From an uncultured Eggerthellaceae bacterium (GTDB lineage: Bacteria > Actinomycetota > Coriobacteriia > Coriobacteriales > Eggerthellaceae), in assembly GCA_934617425.1 (NCBI GenBank), contig CAKTUD010000004.1:94430-158429 (forward strand): DNA of 64,000 nucleotides, read 5' to 3'. The notes under the pieces are model-generated. The model was given only the letters and a program-made list of their open reading frames with translations. It ran no database searches and was not told the origin of the DNA. Shown piece after piece: positions 33,011 to 41,551 of the stretch. Both the position numbers and the translations under genes were made by a program. Positions within the stretch are counted from its first letter, which is position 1. Each line of letters begins with the position of its first letter.

Positions 33011-34609
33011 ATGACCGACGAGAAAAAGGTACGCGTTCGATTTGCACCGTCGCCGACGGGGCGCCTGCATATCGGCGGTGCTCGTACCGCTATTTTCAAC
33101 TGGGCTTATGCGCGTGCCAAGGGCGGCGACTTCGTTTTGCGCATCGAAGACACCGACCCCGAGCGCTCTACCGAGGAAAACGTGCGCGTTATCGTCGACG
33201 CCATGAAATGGTTGGGGCTCGATTGGGACGAGGGCCCCGAGGTGGGCGGTGCCTATGGCCCGTATTTCCAGATGCAGCGTATGGACACCTATCGCGAGGC
33301 GCTTGAAATTTTGAAGCAGCGTGATGCCGTGTACCCTTGCTTTTGTACCAAAGAAGAGCTTGACGCCAAGCGCGCCAAGGCCGAGGCGAGCGAAGGCGGC
33401 TATGCAGGCTACGATCGCACGTGCCGTTGCCTCTCGCACGAGGAGGCAACGCGCCGCATCGAGGCGGGCGAACCTCATGTATGGCGCTTGAAGGTGCCCG
33501 AGAACCATGGCCCTATCGAGTTCGACGATGCGGTTTACGGGCATGTTTCCTTCCCGGCCGACGTTATGGACGACATGATCTTGGTGCGTACCGATGGCAG
33601 CCCCACCTATAATTTCGCGGTTGTTTGCGATGACACCAACATGGAAATCACTCATGTGATTCGTGGCGACGACCACTTATCCAACACCCCGCGCCAGATC
33701 CTCATATACGAGGCGCTGGGCCGCCCGGTGCCTCAGTTCGCGCACCTTTCCATGATTCTCGGTTCCGACGGCAAGAAGCTTTCCAAGCGTCATGGGGCGA
33801 CGAGCGTCGAAGAGTATCGCGATCGCGGATATCTGCCCGATGCCGTGGTCAATTTCTTGGCTCTTTTGGGCTGGTCGCTCGATGGCGAGACCACCATCGT
33901 CAGCCGCGAGGAACTTTGCCGAGCATTCGATCTCGACCGCATCACCAAGAAAGACGCCGTTTTCGACGAGACCAAGCTCGACTGGATGGATGGTGTCTAT
34001 ATTCGCGAAATGGGCGCCGCTGACTGGGCTGAGCTTTCGAAGCCATGGCTTGCGCAGGCTGTGGCCGAGGGTCGCTCGATCGCTGATGGCGTGAACACCG
34101 TGCCTACGCCCAATCCTTCCGATCCGAATGCTCCTGCACCTGAGCCCATCATGGTTGCCGACGAAACTCTTGCTTTGGCAAAACAGCAGGTGGAAGATGA
34201 TATTTCTTGGTTCGAACGTCTTTATCCGCTTGTGGCCGAGCGTCTCTCGCGCTTGGATGAGATTCCTGCAAAGCTGGCTTTCTTGTTCTGGGGCACCAAT
34301 GTTCGCCTCGACGAAAAGAGCGAGAAGAAGGTGCTGCTCAAAGACGGGGCACGTGCTGATGAAGCGCTGCGAGCTTGTCGCGCTATCTTAGCCGATGAAG
34401 CGAACGCTTGGGAGGCGGAGTCGCTTCAGGATAAATGCCGTGCGCTTTGCGACGAGCTTGACATGAAGGCGAAGAATCTCTTCCAGCCTTTGCGCGTTGC
34501 CGTTTGCGGCAACATGGTTTCACCGCCTCTGTTCGAAAGCATCGAGCTCATGGAGCGCGCCGACGTGCTTGCTCGCATCGATGGCATCTTGGCAAAGGAT
34601 TTTGCCTAA
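33011..34609 (+). CDS. gltX: Glutamyl-tRNA synthetase
   Basis: Charges tRNA-Glu, and in organisms without GlnRS also tRNA-Gln. The 532-residue class Ib enzyme has the HIGH-type motif PSPTGRLHIGGARTA, a Cys zinc-binding insert (CFCT at about residue 112, CRCL at about 139), and the KMSKS-type loop KKLSKRHGATS at about 256. A Pro-rich insert (TPNPSDPNAPAPEP, about 370) interrupts the anticodon-binding part. The ATG follows GAAAGTGAG. No T-box leader is visible. A terminator follows 11 bp after the stop. Confidence 0.97.
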   Translation: MTDEKKVRVRFAPSPTGRLHIGGARTAIFNWAYARAKGGDFVLRIEDTDPERSTEENVRVIVDAMKWLGLDWDEGPEVGGAYGPYFQMQRMDTYREALEILKQRDAVYPCFCTKEELDAKRAKAEASEGGYAGYDRTCRCLSHEEATRRIEAGEPHVWRLKVPENHGPIEFDDAVYGHVSFPADVMDDMILVRTDGSPTYNFAVVCDDTNMEITHVIRGDDHLSNTPRQILIYEALGRPVPQFAHLSMILGSDGKKLSKRHGATSVEEYRDRGYLPDAVVNFLALLGWSLDGETTIVSREELCRAFDLDRITKKDAVFDETKLDWMDGVYIREMGAADWAELSKPWLAQAVAEGRSIADGVNTVPTPNPSDPNAPAPEPIMVADETLALAKQQVEDDISWFERLYPLVAERLSRLDEIPAKLAFLFWGTNVRLDEKSEKKVLLKDGARADEALRACRAILADEANAWEAESLQDKCRALCDELDMKAKNLFQPLRVAVCGNMVSPPLFESIELMERADVLARIDGILAKDFA

Positions 34610-34620
34610 CATGGAAATGA

Positions 34621-34650
34621 AGCCGCCTGCGTTGCTCGCAGGCGGCTTTG
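34621..34650 (+). terminator. Terminator after gltX
   Basis: A perfect 10-bp stem, AGCCGCCTGC (34621-34630) with GCAGGCGGCT (34638-34647), and a T-rich end. It lies just before the thioesterase gene, whose ribosome site AGAGGAGG is a few bases on. Confidence 0.82.
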
Positions 34651-34668
34651 CTTTAGAGGAGGCTGAAA

Positions 34669-35076
34669 ATGGATGTAGATATCTCGCTTGAGGAAGTGCG
34701 CATCTTTTTCGAAAACGACCGATTTGCAACCGATGCTTGCGCCTGCCGCATCGTAGAGGCAGGGCCAGGGCATGCGGTATGCGAATTCGAGATCGCCGAC
34801 AGGCATAAAAACGGGTTCGGCAGCGTTATGGGAGGCGCGATTTTCACTTTGGCCGATTATGCGTTGGCGATTGCCTGCAACATTGGAGAGCAGCCGACGG
34901 TTTCGGTATGCAACAACATCGAATTCATGCACGTCGCTAAAGGCTCGCGGCTGATCGCCAACGCAAATGTCGATCGTTCGGGCCGCTCGCTCGGGTTTTA
35001 TACCGTCGACATCGTCGACGATCTGGGAACCAAGGTTGCCAAGATGACGGCAACGTGCAGCAGGGCGGCGCGTTAG
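34669..35076 (+). CDS. PaaI-type hotdog-fold thioesterase
   Basis: A 135-residue acyl-CoA thioesterase of the PaaI group. The catalytic region is HKNGFGSVMGGAIFTLADYALAIA, where the GG(A/I)xxxLAD helix and the preceding Asn are typical; VSVCNNIEFMHVAKGSRLIANA and DDLGTKVAKMTATC follow. The acyl substrate is unknown. It ends tail to tail with the TetR gene, and the two stop codons overlap (35073-35076) with no terminator between them. Confidence 0.87.
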   Translation: MDVDISLEEVRIFFENDRFATDACACRIVEAGPGHAVCEFEIADRHKNGFGSVMGGAIFTLADYALAIACNIGEQPTVSVCNNIEFMHVAKGSRLIANANVDRSGRSLGFYTVDIVDDLGTKVAKMTATCSRAAR

Positions 35077-35684
35077 GCGCCGTTCGTCAAAGCGAGGGCG
35101 GGGAACTCGTCGGTGTCGAGCATCATCTCCAGGGCGTTTGAAATCGATTCGATCGGCGTGCTGCGATCGGACAGAACCCATGTCCGGTACAAGACGTAGG
35201 TTCCCGATAAATAAAAACGCATGCGAATGCGAAAGTCGGCGTTGTTCGCCAAGTTCTCATCTACGCCCGCATGCGCGAAAGCCGGTTTGACGTTGGCGCT
35301 GAGCATGTTTATGGCGTCGTCGATCGAAAGAGACGATGCTATGTTGGTGTAATAGGCTATATGCTCGGTTATGTGTTGGTTGATTACCATGAGCGTGTTG
35401 TGGATACGCTCGCGGCGCGTTCCTTCGCGGCATGAGCGAATGGTATCGAGCACGAATTCGATGGTCTCCTTGGAGCGTTGTGAAAAAAGCTCTTCGATTG
35501 ACGAATAGTGCAGATAAAAGGTCTTTCGGTCGATATCTGCCTCACGAGCGATAGCGCTTACCGTGATCTTCGACACATCTTTTTCGGTTAGCAACTTGTC
35601 AAGGGCCGCATCGATCGCTTTCTTCGTGCGTATGATACGGCGATCTGTTTTTTGTGCGCTCGAATCCGTTTTTCTCTCCGCCAT
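35073..35684 (-). CDS. TetR/AcrR family transcriptional regulator
   Basis: A 203-residue one-component regulator. The N-terminal DNA-binding domain is plain: RTKKAIDAALDKLLTEKDVSKITVS then AIAREADIDRKTFYLHYSSIEELF, the TetR helix-turn-helix. The C-terminal ligand domain is not close to any subfamily I can name. It is transcribed away from the radical SAM gene that starts at 35964, the usual arrangement when a TetR protein represses its neighbour. The shared 279-bp control region is notably A+T-rich. Confidence 0.9.
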   Translation of the reverse strand: MAERKTDSSAQKTDRRIIRTKKAIDAALDKLLTEKDVSKITVSAIAREADIDRKTFYLHYSSIEELFSQRSKETIEFVLDTIRSCREGTRRERIHNTLMVINQHITEHIAYYTNIASSLSIDDAINMLSANVKPAFAHAGVDENLANNADFRIRMRFYLSGTYVLYRTWVLSDRSTPIESISNALEMMLDTDEFPALALTNGA

Positions 35685-35963
35685 GACGACACTCCTGTCT
35701 TAAAGATGCGCAACGTTTATCAGAACCGTTTTTTCTTCATTATGGGATTAGCTGATGAGGTTCTGACCAATAAAAACTTTTTGTTGCCTTCTCCTCATAA
35801 GAAGTATAATCTACAACTGTTGAACAAACAATAGATGGTGATAAACCAATAGTTGGGGTACAACAGCGTCAACGTCGCTATGCGAGGAGGGAAGACGACC
35901 AGCCGCCAGCTAAGCTGCTGCGCCGAGGTGTCTGATCCTTGCAGGGGAGAAGGAGGCATCGGA
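35685..35963. promoter_or_regulatory. Divergent control region of the TetR and radical SAM genes
   Basis: On the plus strand TATAAT lies at 35805-35810, with TTGTTG (35781-35786, 18-bp spacer) or TTGCCT (35784-35789, 15-bp spacer) as the -35. Two arms of an 8-bp inverted repeat, TCAGAACC (35720-35727) and GGTTCTGA (35759-35766), are candidate regulator half-sites between the two genes. CAACTGTTG (35814-35822) is a smaller inverted repeat just after the -10. The segment 35700-35860 is clearly richer in A+T than its surroundings. Operator identity is inferred, not shown. Confidence 0.5.
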
Positions 35964-37514
35964 ATGACCGTTGAAGAGGAAAAGACGCAGGAAAACGCAA
36001 CTCCCGCGCCGCTCAACCCCGAAGACGCCAAGGTTATAGAGCGCCTTACCGCCGCAGATAAAGTAAAACGCGCGGCCATGTGCAAGATCGTCGATTATCT
36101 GATGGAGAATCCGGAGGAGAACATCGAGAAGATCATGAATATGATCGATAAGGTCGCTCCGAAAAACCTCTTCGCAACCCAGCGCGAAACCTTCAGGCAG
36201 GCCATCGACGATAAAAGCAATTGGTATCAGTTGCTTATGAAGATCATCCATCTAAACCCCGAGGTCATGCCTGATCTGATCAAAACCTTCCTAGTGGACG
36301 GAAATCTGATTGCCTGGGGGCAGCAGGAGAGAAACCGTCGCCGCTTCAAATGCAATATTCCGTGGGCTATCTTGCTTGATCCGACAAGCGCCTGCAATCT
36401 TCATTGCACAGGCTGCTGGGCCGCCGAATACGGCAACAAGCTCAATCTTACGTATGACGAAATCGATTCCATCATCAACCAGGGCGTAGAGCTGGGCGTG
36501 CATATGTACATCTACACCGGCGGCGAGCCTTTGGTGCGCAAGCACGACCTCATCAAGCTGTGCGAAGCGCATCCTGATTGCACGTTCTTGTCGTTCACCA
36601 ACGCAACGCTTATCGACGAGGCGTTCGTTCAGGATATGACTCGCGTGAAGAACTTCGTCCCTGCCATTTCCGTGGAGGGCATCGGCGAGGCAACCGATGT
36701 TCGTCGCGGGGCGGGTACGTTTGCCAAGATCGACCACGCTATGAGCCTTTTGCGCGAGGCGCAGCTGCCTTTCGGCGTATCGCTTTGCCATACTTCGCAA
36801 AACTCCGACGCCTTGGTATCCGATGAATTCTTCGATTGGCTGATCGAGCAAGGCGCCTTGTTCGCATGGATCTTCACGTTCATGCCGGTTGGTTACGCCA
36901 CCAAGGATTGCGAGCTTATGGCTACGCCCGAGCAGCGCGAACAGCTTTATCATTTTGTTCAGAAGGCGCGAGGCGAAAAGCCCATCTTCCTGCTCGACTT
37001 CCAAAACGATGGCGAGTTCGTGGGAGGGTGCATCGCCGGCGGTCGTCGTTATCTGCACATAAACGCCAAAGGTGACGTGGAGCCTTGCGTGTTCGCTCAT
37101 TATTCCAACGCGAATATCCGCGAAGTGCCGCTGCTCGACGCGCTGCGCTCGCCACTGTTCATGGAATACTATCGAAACCAGCCCTTCGATGGCGAAAACC
37201 TTATGCGCCCGTGCCCGATTTATGAAAACACTGGTAGGCTCGCCGAAATGGTCGAGGCATCTGGCGCCCATTCGACCGATCTCGAGCATGCCGAGGATGC
37301 GCGCGAGCTCACCGAGAAGATGCGCCCCCGCGCCGAAGCATGGGCCGAAGTTGCCGATAGGCTGTGGAGTAACCCCGATGACCCGCGTCACGAGCTGCGT
37401 GACCGTGTCTACATCGGCATGGCGGAAACCGATATAGAGAAGTTCGAAGAACTCGGGCGCGTCGGCGATGTTTCGCTCGACACCTTGCGTGCAGAGCGTT
37501 CGCGCGAAAAATAA
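35964..37514 (+). CDS. Radical SAM/SPASM-like protein next to a TetR regulator
   Basis: A 516-residue radical SAM enzyme. About 120 helical residues come first, including AADKVKRAAMCKIVDYLMEN. The cluster motif is CNLHCTGCWA (CxxxCxxC), then YIYTGGEPLVRKHDL with the GGEP SAM motif, FTNATLIDE and PAISVEGIGEATDVRRG. A C-terminal Cys set (GGCIAGGRRYLHINAKGDVEPCVFAHYSN, and CPIYEN) looks like a SPASM-type auxiliary cluster site. The ATG at 35964 follows AGGAGG. Substrate unknown; no precursor peptide gene is seen nearby. Expression is probably under the divergent TetR protein. Confidence 0.85.
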   Translation: MTVEEEKTQENATPAPLNPEDAKVIERLTAADKVKRAAMCKIVDYLMENPEENIEKIMNMIDKVAPKNLFATQRETFRQAIDDKSNWYQLLMKIIHLNPEVMPDLIKTFLVDGNLIAWGQQERNRRRFKCNIPWAILLDPTSACNLHCTGCWAAEYGNKLNLTYDEIDSIINQGVELGVHMYIYTGGEPLVRKHDLIKLCEAHPDCTFLSFTNATLIDEAFVQDMTRVKNFVPAISVEGIGEATDVRRGAGTFAKIDHAMSLLREAQLPFGVSLCHTSQNSDALVSDEFFDWLIEQGALFAWIFTFMPVGYATKDCELMATPEQREQLYHFVQKARGEKPIFLLDFQNDGEFVGGCIAGGRRYLHINAKGDVEPCVFAHYSNANIREVPLLDALRSPLFMEYYRNQPFDGENLMRPCPIYENTGRLAEMVEASGAHSTDLEHAEDARELTEKMRPRAEAWAEVADRLWSNPDDPRHELRDRVYIGMAETDIEKFEELGRVGDVSLDTLRAERSREK

Positions 37515-37523
37515 GCATGCATT

Positions 37524-37566
37524 GAAGCTGCCGTCGGGCAATCGTCCCAGCGGCGGCTTCTGTTTT
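37524..37566 (+). terminator. Terminator after the radical SAM gene
   Basis: GAAGCTGCCG (37524-37533) pairs with CGGCGGCTTC (37551-37560), one G-T pair, followed by TGTTTT. Confidence 0.78.
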
Positions 37567-37724
37567 GCCGCGGCGAAGATTTATGCGTAGAGATAATGGC
37601 TTATGCGCCTTTCGGGTGCACGCTCGCGTGGCGATGGGGTACAAAAGAATAATCGTTTAGGCGTTTCAACTGGGAATAGTAACGGTCCAGGTATTGCGCC
37701 GCCATCAATGAAAAAGGAGCTTTC

Positions 37725-38984
37725 ATGACGGATACTCGTTCTTATCTGTTCACTTCCGAATCGGTGACCGAGGGTCATCCCGACAAGATTTGCGATCAAA
37801 TCTCCGATGCCATTCTCGACGCCATCCTTACGCGCGAGGCCGAGCTTGAGGAGCAGGGCTATGTGGCGCCCGATGGCTCGAAGGCCGATGTTTCCTCTGT
37901 GCGCACGGCCATCGAGACCTTCACCACAACTGGCATCATCACGGTGATGGGCGAGGTGCGCACCCAAGCCTATGTCGACGTCGACAGCATCGTGCGCGGT
38001 GTCGTGGAAAGCATCGGTTACACCAGCGACGACTTCGGCTTCAATGCTAGCACGTGCGCGGTCGGCAACTACATTCATTCGCAGTCGCCCGACATCGCCA
38101 TGGGCGTCGACGAGTCTTATGAGGTCCAAACCGGCCAAGCTGCTGCCGACGATGCTTACGACCGCATCGGCGCGGGTGACCAAGGCGTTATGTTCGGTTA
38201 CGCCTGCAGCGAAACCTCTACGCTCATGCCGATGCCGATTTATTTGGCTCACCGCCTCTCTGAGCGTCTTACCCAGGCGCGTAAAGACGGTACACTCGGC
38301 TACTTGCGTCCCGACGGCAAAACCCAGGTGACAGTGCGCTACGAAAACGACAGGCCCGTTGCGGTGGAGAAGGTGCTCATCTCCACGCAGCACGCGCCCG
38401 AAATTTCCACGGCGCAGATCAAGGCCGATCTGATCGCGCAGGTTATCGCCCCTGTTTTTAATGCCGAAGGTGTTGAGTGGGGCAGTGCCGATATCTTCGT
38501 GAATCCCACCGGGCGTTTCGTGGTCGGCGGCCCTATGGGGGACACGGGTCTTACCGGTCGCAAGATCATCGTCGACACGTATGGCGGCATGGGTCGTCAC
38601 GGCGGCGGTGCTTTCTCGGGCAAGGACTGCACCAAGGTCGACCGTTCGGCTGCGTATGCTGCACGTTGGGTTGCCAAAAACATCGTTGCCGCCGGTTTGG
38701 CTGATAAGTGCGAGATCGAGCTTGCCTACGCTATCGGTGTCGCGCGCCCGCTTTCCATCTACGTGAACACCTTCGGCACCAACAAGGTCGCCGAGCAGAC
38801 GATTGAGGAAGCGGTTTTCAAGGTGTTCGACTTGCGTCCGGGCGCGATTATCGATGCGCTTAAGCTGCGCCGTCCGATTTATCGTCTAACTTCGAACTAT
38901 GGTCATTTCGGTCGTGAGTTGCCCGAATTCACGTGGGAGCAGACGAATCGCACGGAGGAACTTCGCGGCGCGTGCGGTCTTTAA
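37725..38984 (+). CDS. metK: S-adenosylmethionine synthetase
   Basis: Makes SAM from methionine and ATP, the cofactor for the many methyltransferases and radical SAM proteins in this window. The 419-residue protein has FTSESVTEGHPDKICDQISDAILD, GAGDQGVMFGYACSET (the ATP-binding hexapeptide region), IFVNPTGRFVVGGPMGDTGLTGRKIIVDTYGG and GGGAFSGKDCTKVDRS. AAAAAGGAGC precedes the ATG. No SAM riboswitch is visible in the 210 bp upstream. Confidence 0.98.
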   Translation: MTDTRSYLFTSESVTEGHPDKICDQISDAILDAILTREAELEEQGYVAPDGSKADVSSVRTAIETFTTTGIITVMGEVRTQAYVDVDSIVRGVVESIGYTSDDFGFNASTCAVGNYIHSQSPDIAMGVDESYEVQTGQAAADDAYDRIGAGDQGVMFGYACSETSTLMPMPIYLAHRLSERLTQARKDGTLGYLRPDGKTQVTVRYENDRPVAVEKVLISTQHAPEISTAQIKADLIAQVIAPVFNAEGVEWGSADIFVNPTGRFVVGGPMGDTGLTGRKIIVDTYGGMGRHGGGAFSGKDCTKVDRSAAYAARWVAKNIVAAGLADKCEIELAYAIGVARPLSIYVNTFGTNKVAEQTIEEAVFKVFDLRPGAIIDALKLRRPIYRLTSNYGHFGRELPEFTWEQTNRTEELRGACGL

Positions 38985-39011
38985 ATCGCGAGCAGCTTAA
39001 CGGAGCCTTGC

Positions 39012-39024
39012 TATACTGGTGGGC
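39012..39024 (+). promoter_or_regulatory. Possible leaderless promoter of priA
   Basis: TATACT at 39012-39017 is only seven bases from the ATG at 39025, so transcription would start at or next to the start codon. No ribosome site is present. The -35 region is poor. Confidence 0.4.
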
Positions 39025-41319
39025 ATGAAACTCGCTTCCGTCATACTCGACATACCCACGCAGGCGCTCGATGCGCCATATACCTATATTGCACCCGTAG
39101 GTGCCGATGGCGACTTCTCGGTGCAGGTGGGTTGCGCCGTGCTGGTGCCTTTTGGCGGCAGGCAGGCAGTCGGCTTCGTTATGGAACTCGCCGAATCGGA
39201 CGAGATTCCGGGGGGAATCGATTCTTCCAAGGTGAAAGCCATCATACGGGTGCTTGGACCTTCGTATTTCGATGAGGAGGGCGCCGCGTGCGCTCAGCAT
39301 CTCGCCGAGCGCTACATCGCGCCTCTTTCTGCTTGCGTGCGTTTGTTCACGCCGCCGGCTGCCGTGCCGCGTGTCGTTCGCGCTCGCGACGGACGCTGGC
39401 GCATCGAGCAGCCCGCGGTGGGTGAGGTTGACGATCGTTGGGTGAGGCTTACACCTGCCGCTGCCGATTTCTCACCGAGGAAAAACGCGGTGAAGCAGAT
39501 TGCCGTTTTAGAAGCGCTTCGTCGAGGCGAGATCCGCGTGGTCGAGCTGGCCGTTGAGTTCGGTTCGGTATCGAGCACGCTTAAAACGCTCGAATCGCAG
39601 GGGGTCGTCGAGATTTTCCGCCGCCGCCGCATGCGCTGTGTGCCTGCAATTTCTTTCGAGCAGGCGCCGAAACCCGAGCTCACTTCGGGCCAGGCAGAGG
39701 CCCTGGATGTTATCGAGAGTGCATGTTCGCATGCGTGCGGCGAGGTTGTTTTGGTCGATGGCGTCACCGGTTCGGGCAAGACTGAAGTCTATCTGCGAGC
39801 TATCGAGCAAACATTGGCACGAGGCAAGACGGCATGCGTGCTTGTTCCCGAGATTTCCCTTACCCCGCAAACGGTGGCGCGCTTCCGGGGCCGCTTTGGC
39901 GATACGGTTGCGGTTATGCATTCGCGCATGAGCGCAGGCGAGCGTTTCGATCAGTGGGATTTTATCCGCTCGGGCGCTGCGCGTGTGGTGGTGGGCGCGC
40001 GTAGCGCTTTGTTCACTCCGCTCTCCAACCTGGGCCTTATCGTTATCGACGAGGAACACGAAAGCTCCTATAAACAAGATTTGGCTCCGCGCTACCATGC
40101 GCGAGACGTCGCCATCTGGATGGCACGGCGTTCTGGCGCTACGGTGGTGCTGGGATCGGCAACGCCTTCGATAGAGAGCCTCTATCACGCGGCGAAAGAT
40201 CCGGCGTGGCACCACGTGGAGCTTCCTGAGCGGGCGAACGGCAATCCTATGCCAAAAATCCAGGTCGTTGATATGTCCAAGGAATTCTCTTCGGGTTCGC
40301 GCTCGATGTTCTCGAAGAGCCTTTCGGCCGCTTTGCAACGCGAGCTTTCTCTTGGGCGCAAGGCGGTCATGCTTCTCAACCAGCGCGGCTTTGCGAAATT
40401 CGTGCTGTGCCGCGATTGCGGCTTCGTTCCCGCGTGCCCGTCGTGCTCCACCTCGCTTACCTTTCATGAGCAGGGCAACATGCTCGTTTGCCATCATTGC
40501 GGCTACAAAGAGCCGTGCCCGCCTGTGTGCCCCAAATGCTCGAGCCCGTACCTGAAGAAGTTCGGTGCAGGCACACAGCGTGCCGAAGCGCAGCTAAAGG
40601 CGTTGATTGACAGCTTTGCGCTTGGCTTTGACGTGCCGGTGATACGCATGGATGCCGATACCACGAAGGCGAAAGGCGCGCATCAGCGATTGCTCGAGGA
40701 GTTCGGCCGCGCCGACGCCGCGGTTCTTCTGGGCACCCAGATGATAGCCAAAGGGCTCGATTTCAAAGATGTGACGCTCGTCGGCGTGATCAACGCCGAC
40801 ACGCAGCTGCACCTGCCCGATTTCCGAGCGCACGAGCGCACCTTCGATTTGGTCGAGCAGGTTGCGGGTCGTGCTGGGCGCGCTGATTTAGAGGGCGTGG
40901 TGATGGTGCAGACTTACGAAGCATCTTGCGCCCCTATCATTGCTGCCGCACATTATGACCGCGCGTTTTTCCTGAAAGACGAACTGCCCAAGCGCAAGGC
41001 GTTGGGCTATCCGCCGTATGTCTGCATGGCGAATGTTTTGGCATGGGGCAAAAACGAGCAGGCGGTTTCGTCTTATGCGTCTCGACTCGAGGCCGAGGTG
41101 ACACGGCAGGTTCGCGATTTCGGCGGCGACGCTTGGCGTGTTTTTCCTGCTCAGCCATGCGTGCTCGGGAAGCTGCGCGATACGTATCGCTGGCATATTT
41201 TGGTGAAAGCGCCGGTGGGTGCAGATATTTCGTCGGTGCTCCTGCCGCTTTTCCGCAAGCGTAAGGCTGACAAATTCGTGAACGTGGCTGTTGATATCGA
41301 TCCGAGCGATTTGCTTTAG
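39025..41319 (+). CDS. priA: Primosomal replication-restart helicase PriA
   Basis: PriA reloads the replisome at stalled forks. The 764-residue protein has the N-terminal 3'-end-binding domain (LASVILDIPTQALDAPYTYIAP), then the helicase motifs: DGVTGSGKTEVYLRAI (Walker A), VPEISLTPQT, VIDEEHESSYKQ (DEEH) and VLGSATPSIES. A Cys8 zinc insert follows (CRDCGFVPACPSC and CHHCGYKEPCPPVCPKC), then LGTQMIAKGLDFKDVTLVGVINAD and QVAGRAGRADLEG. All zinc ligands are present. Translation may start on a leaderless mRNA. It is 40 bp after metK. Confidence 0.97.
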   Translation: MKLASVILDIPTQALDAPYTYIAPVGADGDFSVQVGCAVLVPFGGRQAVGFVMELAESDEIPGGIDSSKVKAIIRVLGPSYFDEEGAACAQHLAERYIAPLSACVRLFTPPAAVPRVVRARDGRWRIEQPAVGEVDDRWVRLTPAAADFSPRKNAVKQIAVLEALRRGEIRVVELAVEFGSVSSTLKTLESQGVVEIFRRRRMRCVPAISFEQAPKPELTSGQAEALDVIESACSHACGEVVLVDGVTGSGKTEVYLRAIEQTLARGKTACVLVPEISLTPQTVARFRGRFGDTVAVMHSRMSAGERFDQWDFIRSGAARVVVGARSALFTPLSNLGLIVIDEEHESSYKQDLAPRYHARDVAIWMARRSGATVVLGSATPSIESLYHAAKDPAWHHVELPERANGNPMPKIQVVDMSKEFSSGSRSMFSKSLSAALQRELSLGRKAVMLLNQRGFAKFVLCRDCGFVPACPSCSTSLTFHEQGNMLVCHHCGYKEPCPPVCPKCSSPYLKKFGAGTQRAEAQLKALIDSFALGFDVPVIRMDADTTKAKGAHQRLLEEFGRADAAVLLGTQMIAKGLDFKDVTLVGVINADTQLHLPDFRAHERTFDLVEQVAGRAGRADLEGVVMVQTYEASCAPIIAAAHYDRAFFLKDELPKRKALGYPPYVCMANVLAWGKNEQAVSSYASRLEAEVTRQVRDFGGDAWRVFPAQPCVLGKLRDTYRWHILVKAPVGADISSVLLPLFRKRKADKFVNVAVDIDPSDLL

Positions 41320-41439
41320 CTTGCCGATATTCGGTTCATTTGTGGACGAGACTGCTTGGTGGGGCATATTCACTGTTATTTCGAATGCGCTTGCGGGCCG
41401 GGTTCCGATGCTTCGGCTTCGCAATCAGCCTTGTTGCAA

Positions 41440-41468
41440 TTGACGAAACCTTTGATTTTCGGTATACT
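41440..41468 (+). promoter_or_regulatory. Promoter of rpoD
   Basis: TTGACG (41440-41445), 17-bp spacer, TATACT (41463-41468). Near-consensus, with the predicted start about 75 bp before the rpoD GTG. Confidence 0.8.
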
Positions 41469-41551
41469 TAGTCTTTGTATTTTTGTGCCCAAATTTGGGC
41501 TTTGTCCTTTTGTGCGCAAAGCAAGCGAAAGTTTTTCGAAAGGAAGTTCAC

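Noticed and set aside
36291..37541. 416-codon minus-strand open frame opposite the radical SAM gene
   Set aside because: Antisense of a gene with intact cluster and SAM motifs; composition is atypical.
37515..37724. SAM riboswitch before metK
   Set aside because: I looked for the known SAM-I and SAM-II/IV style cores and saw none; the upstream gene terminator is the only clear structure.
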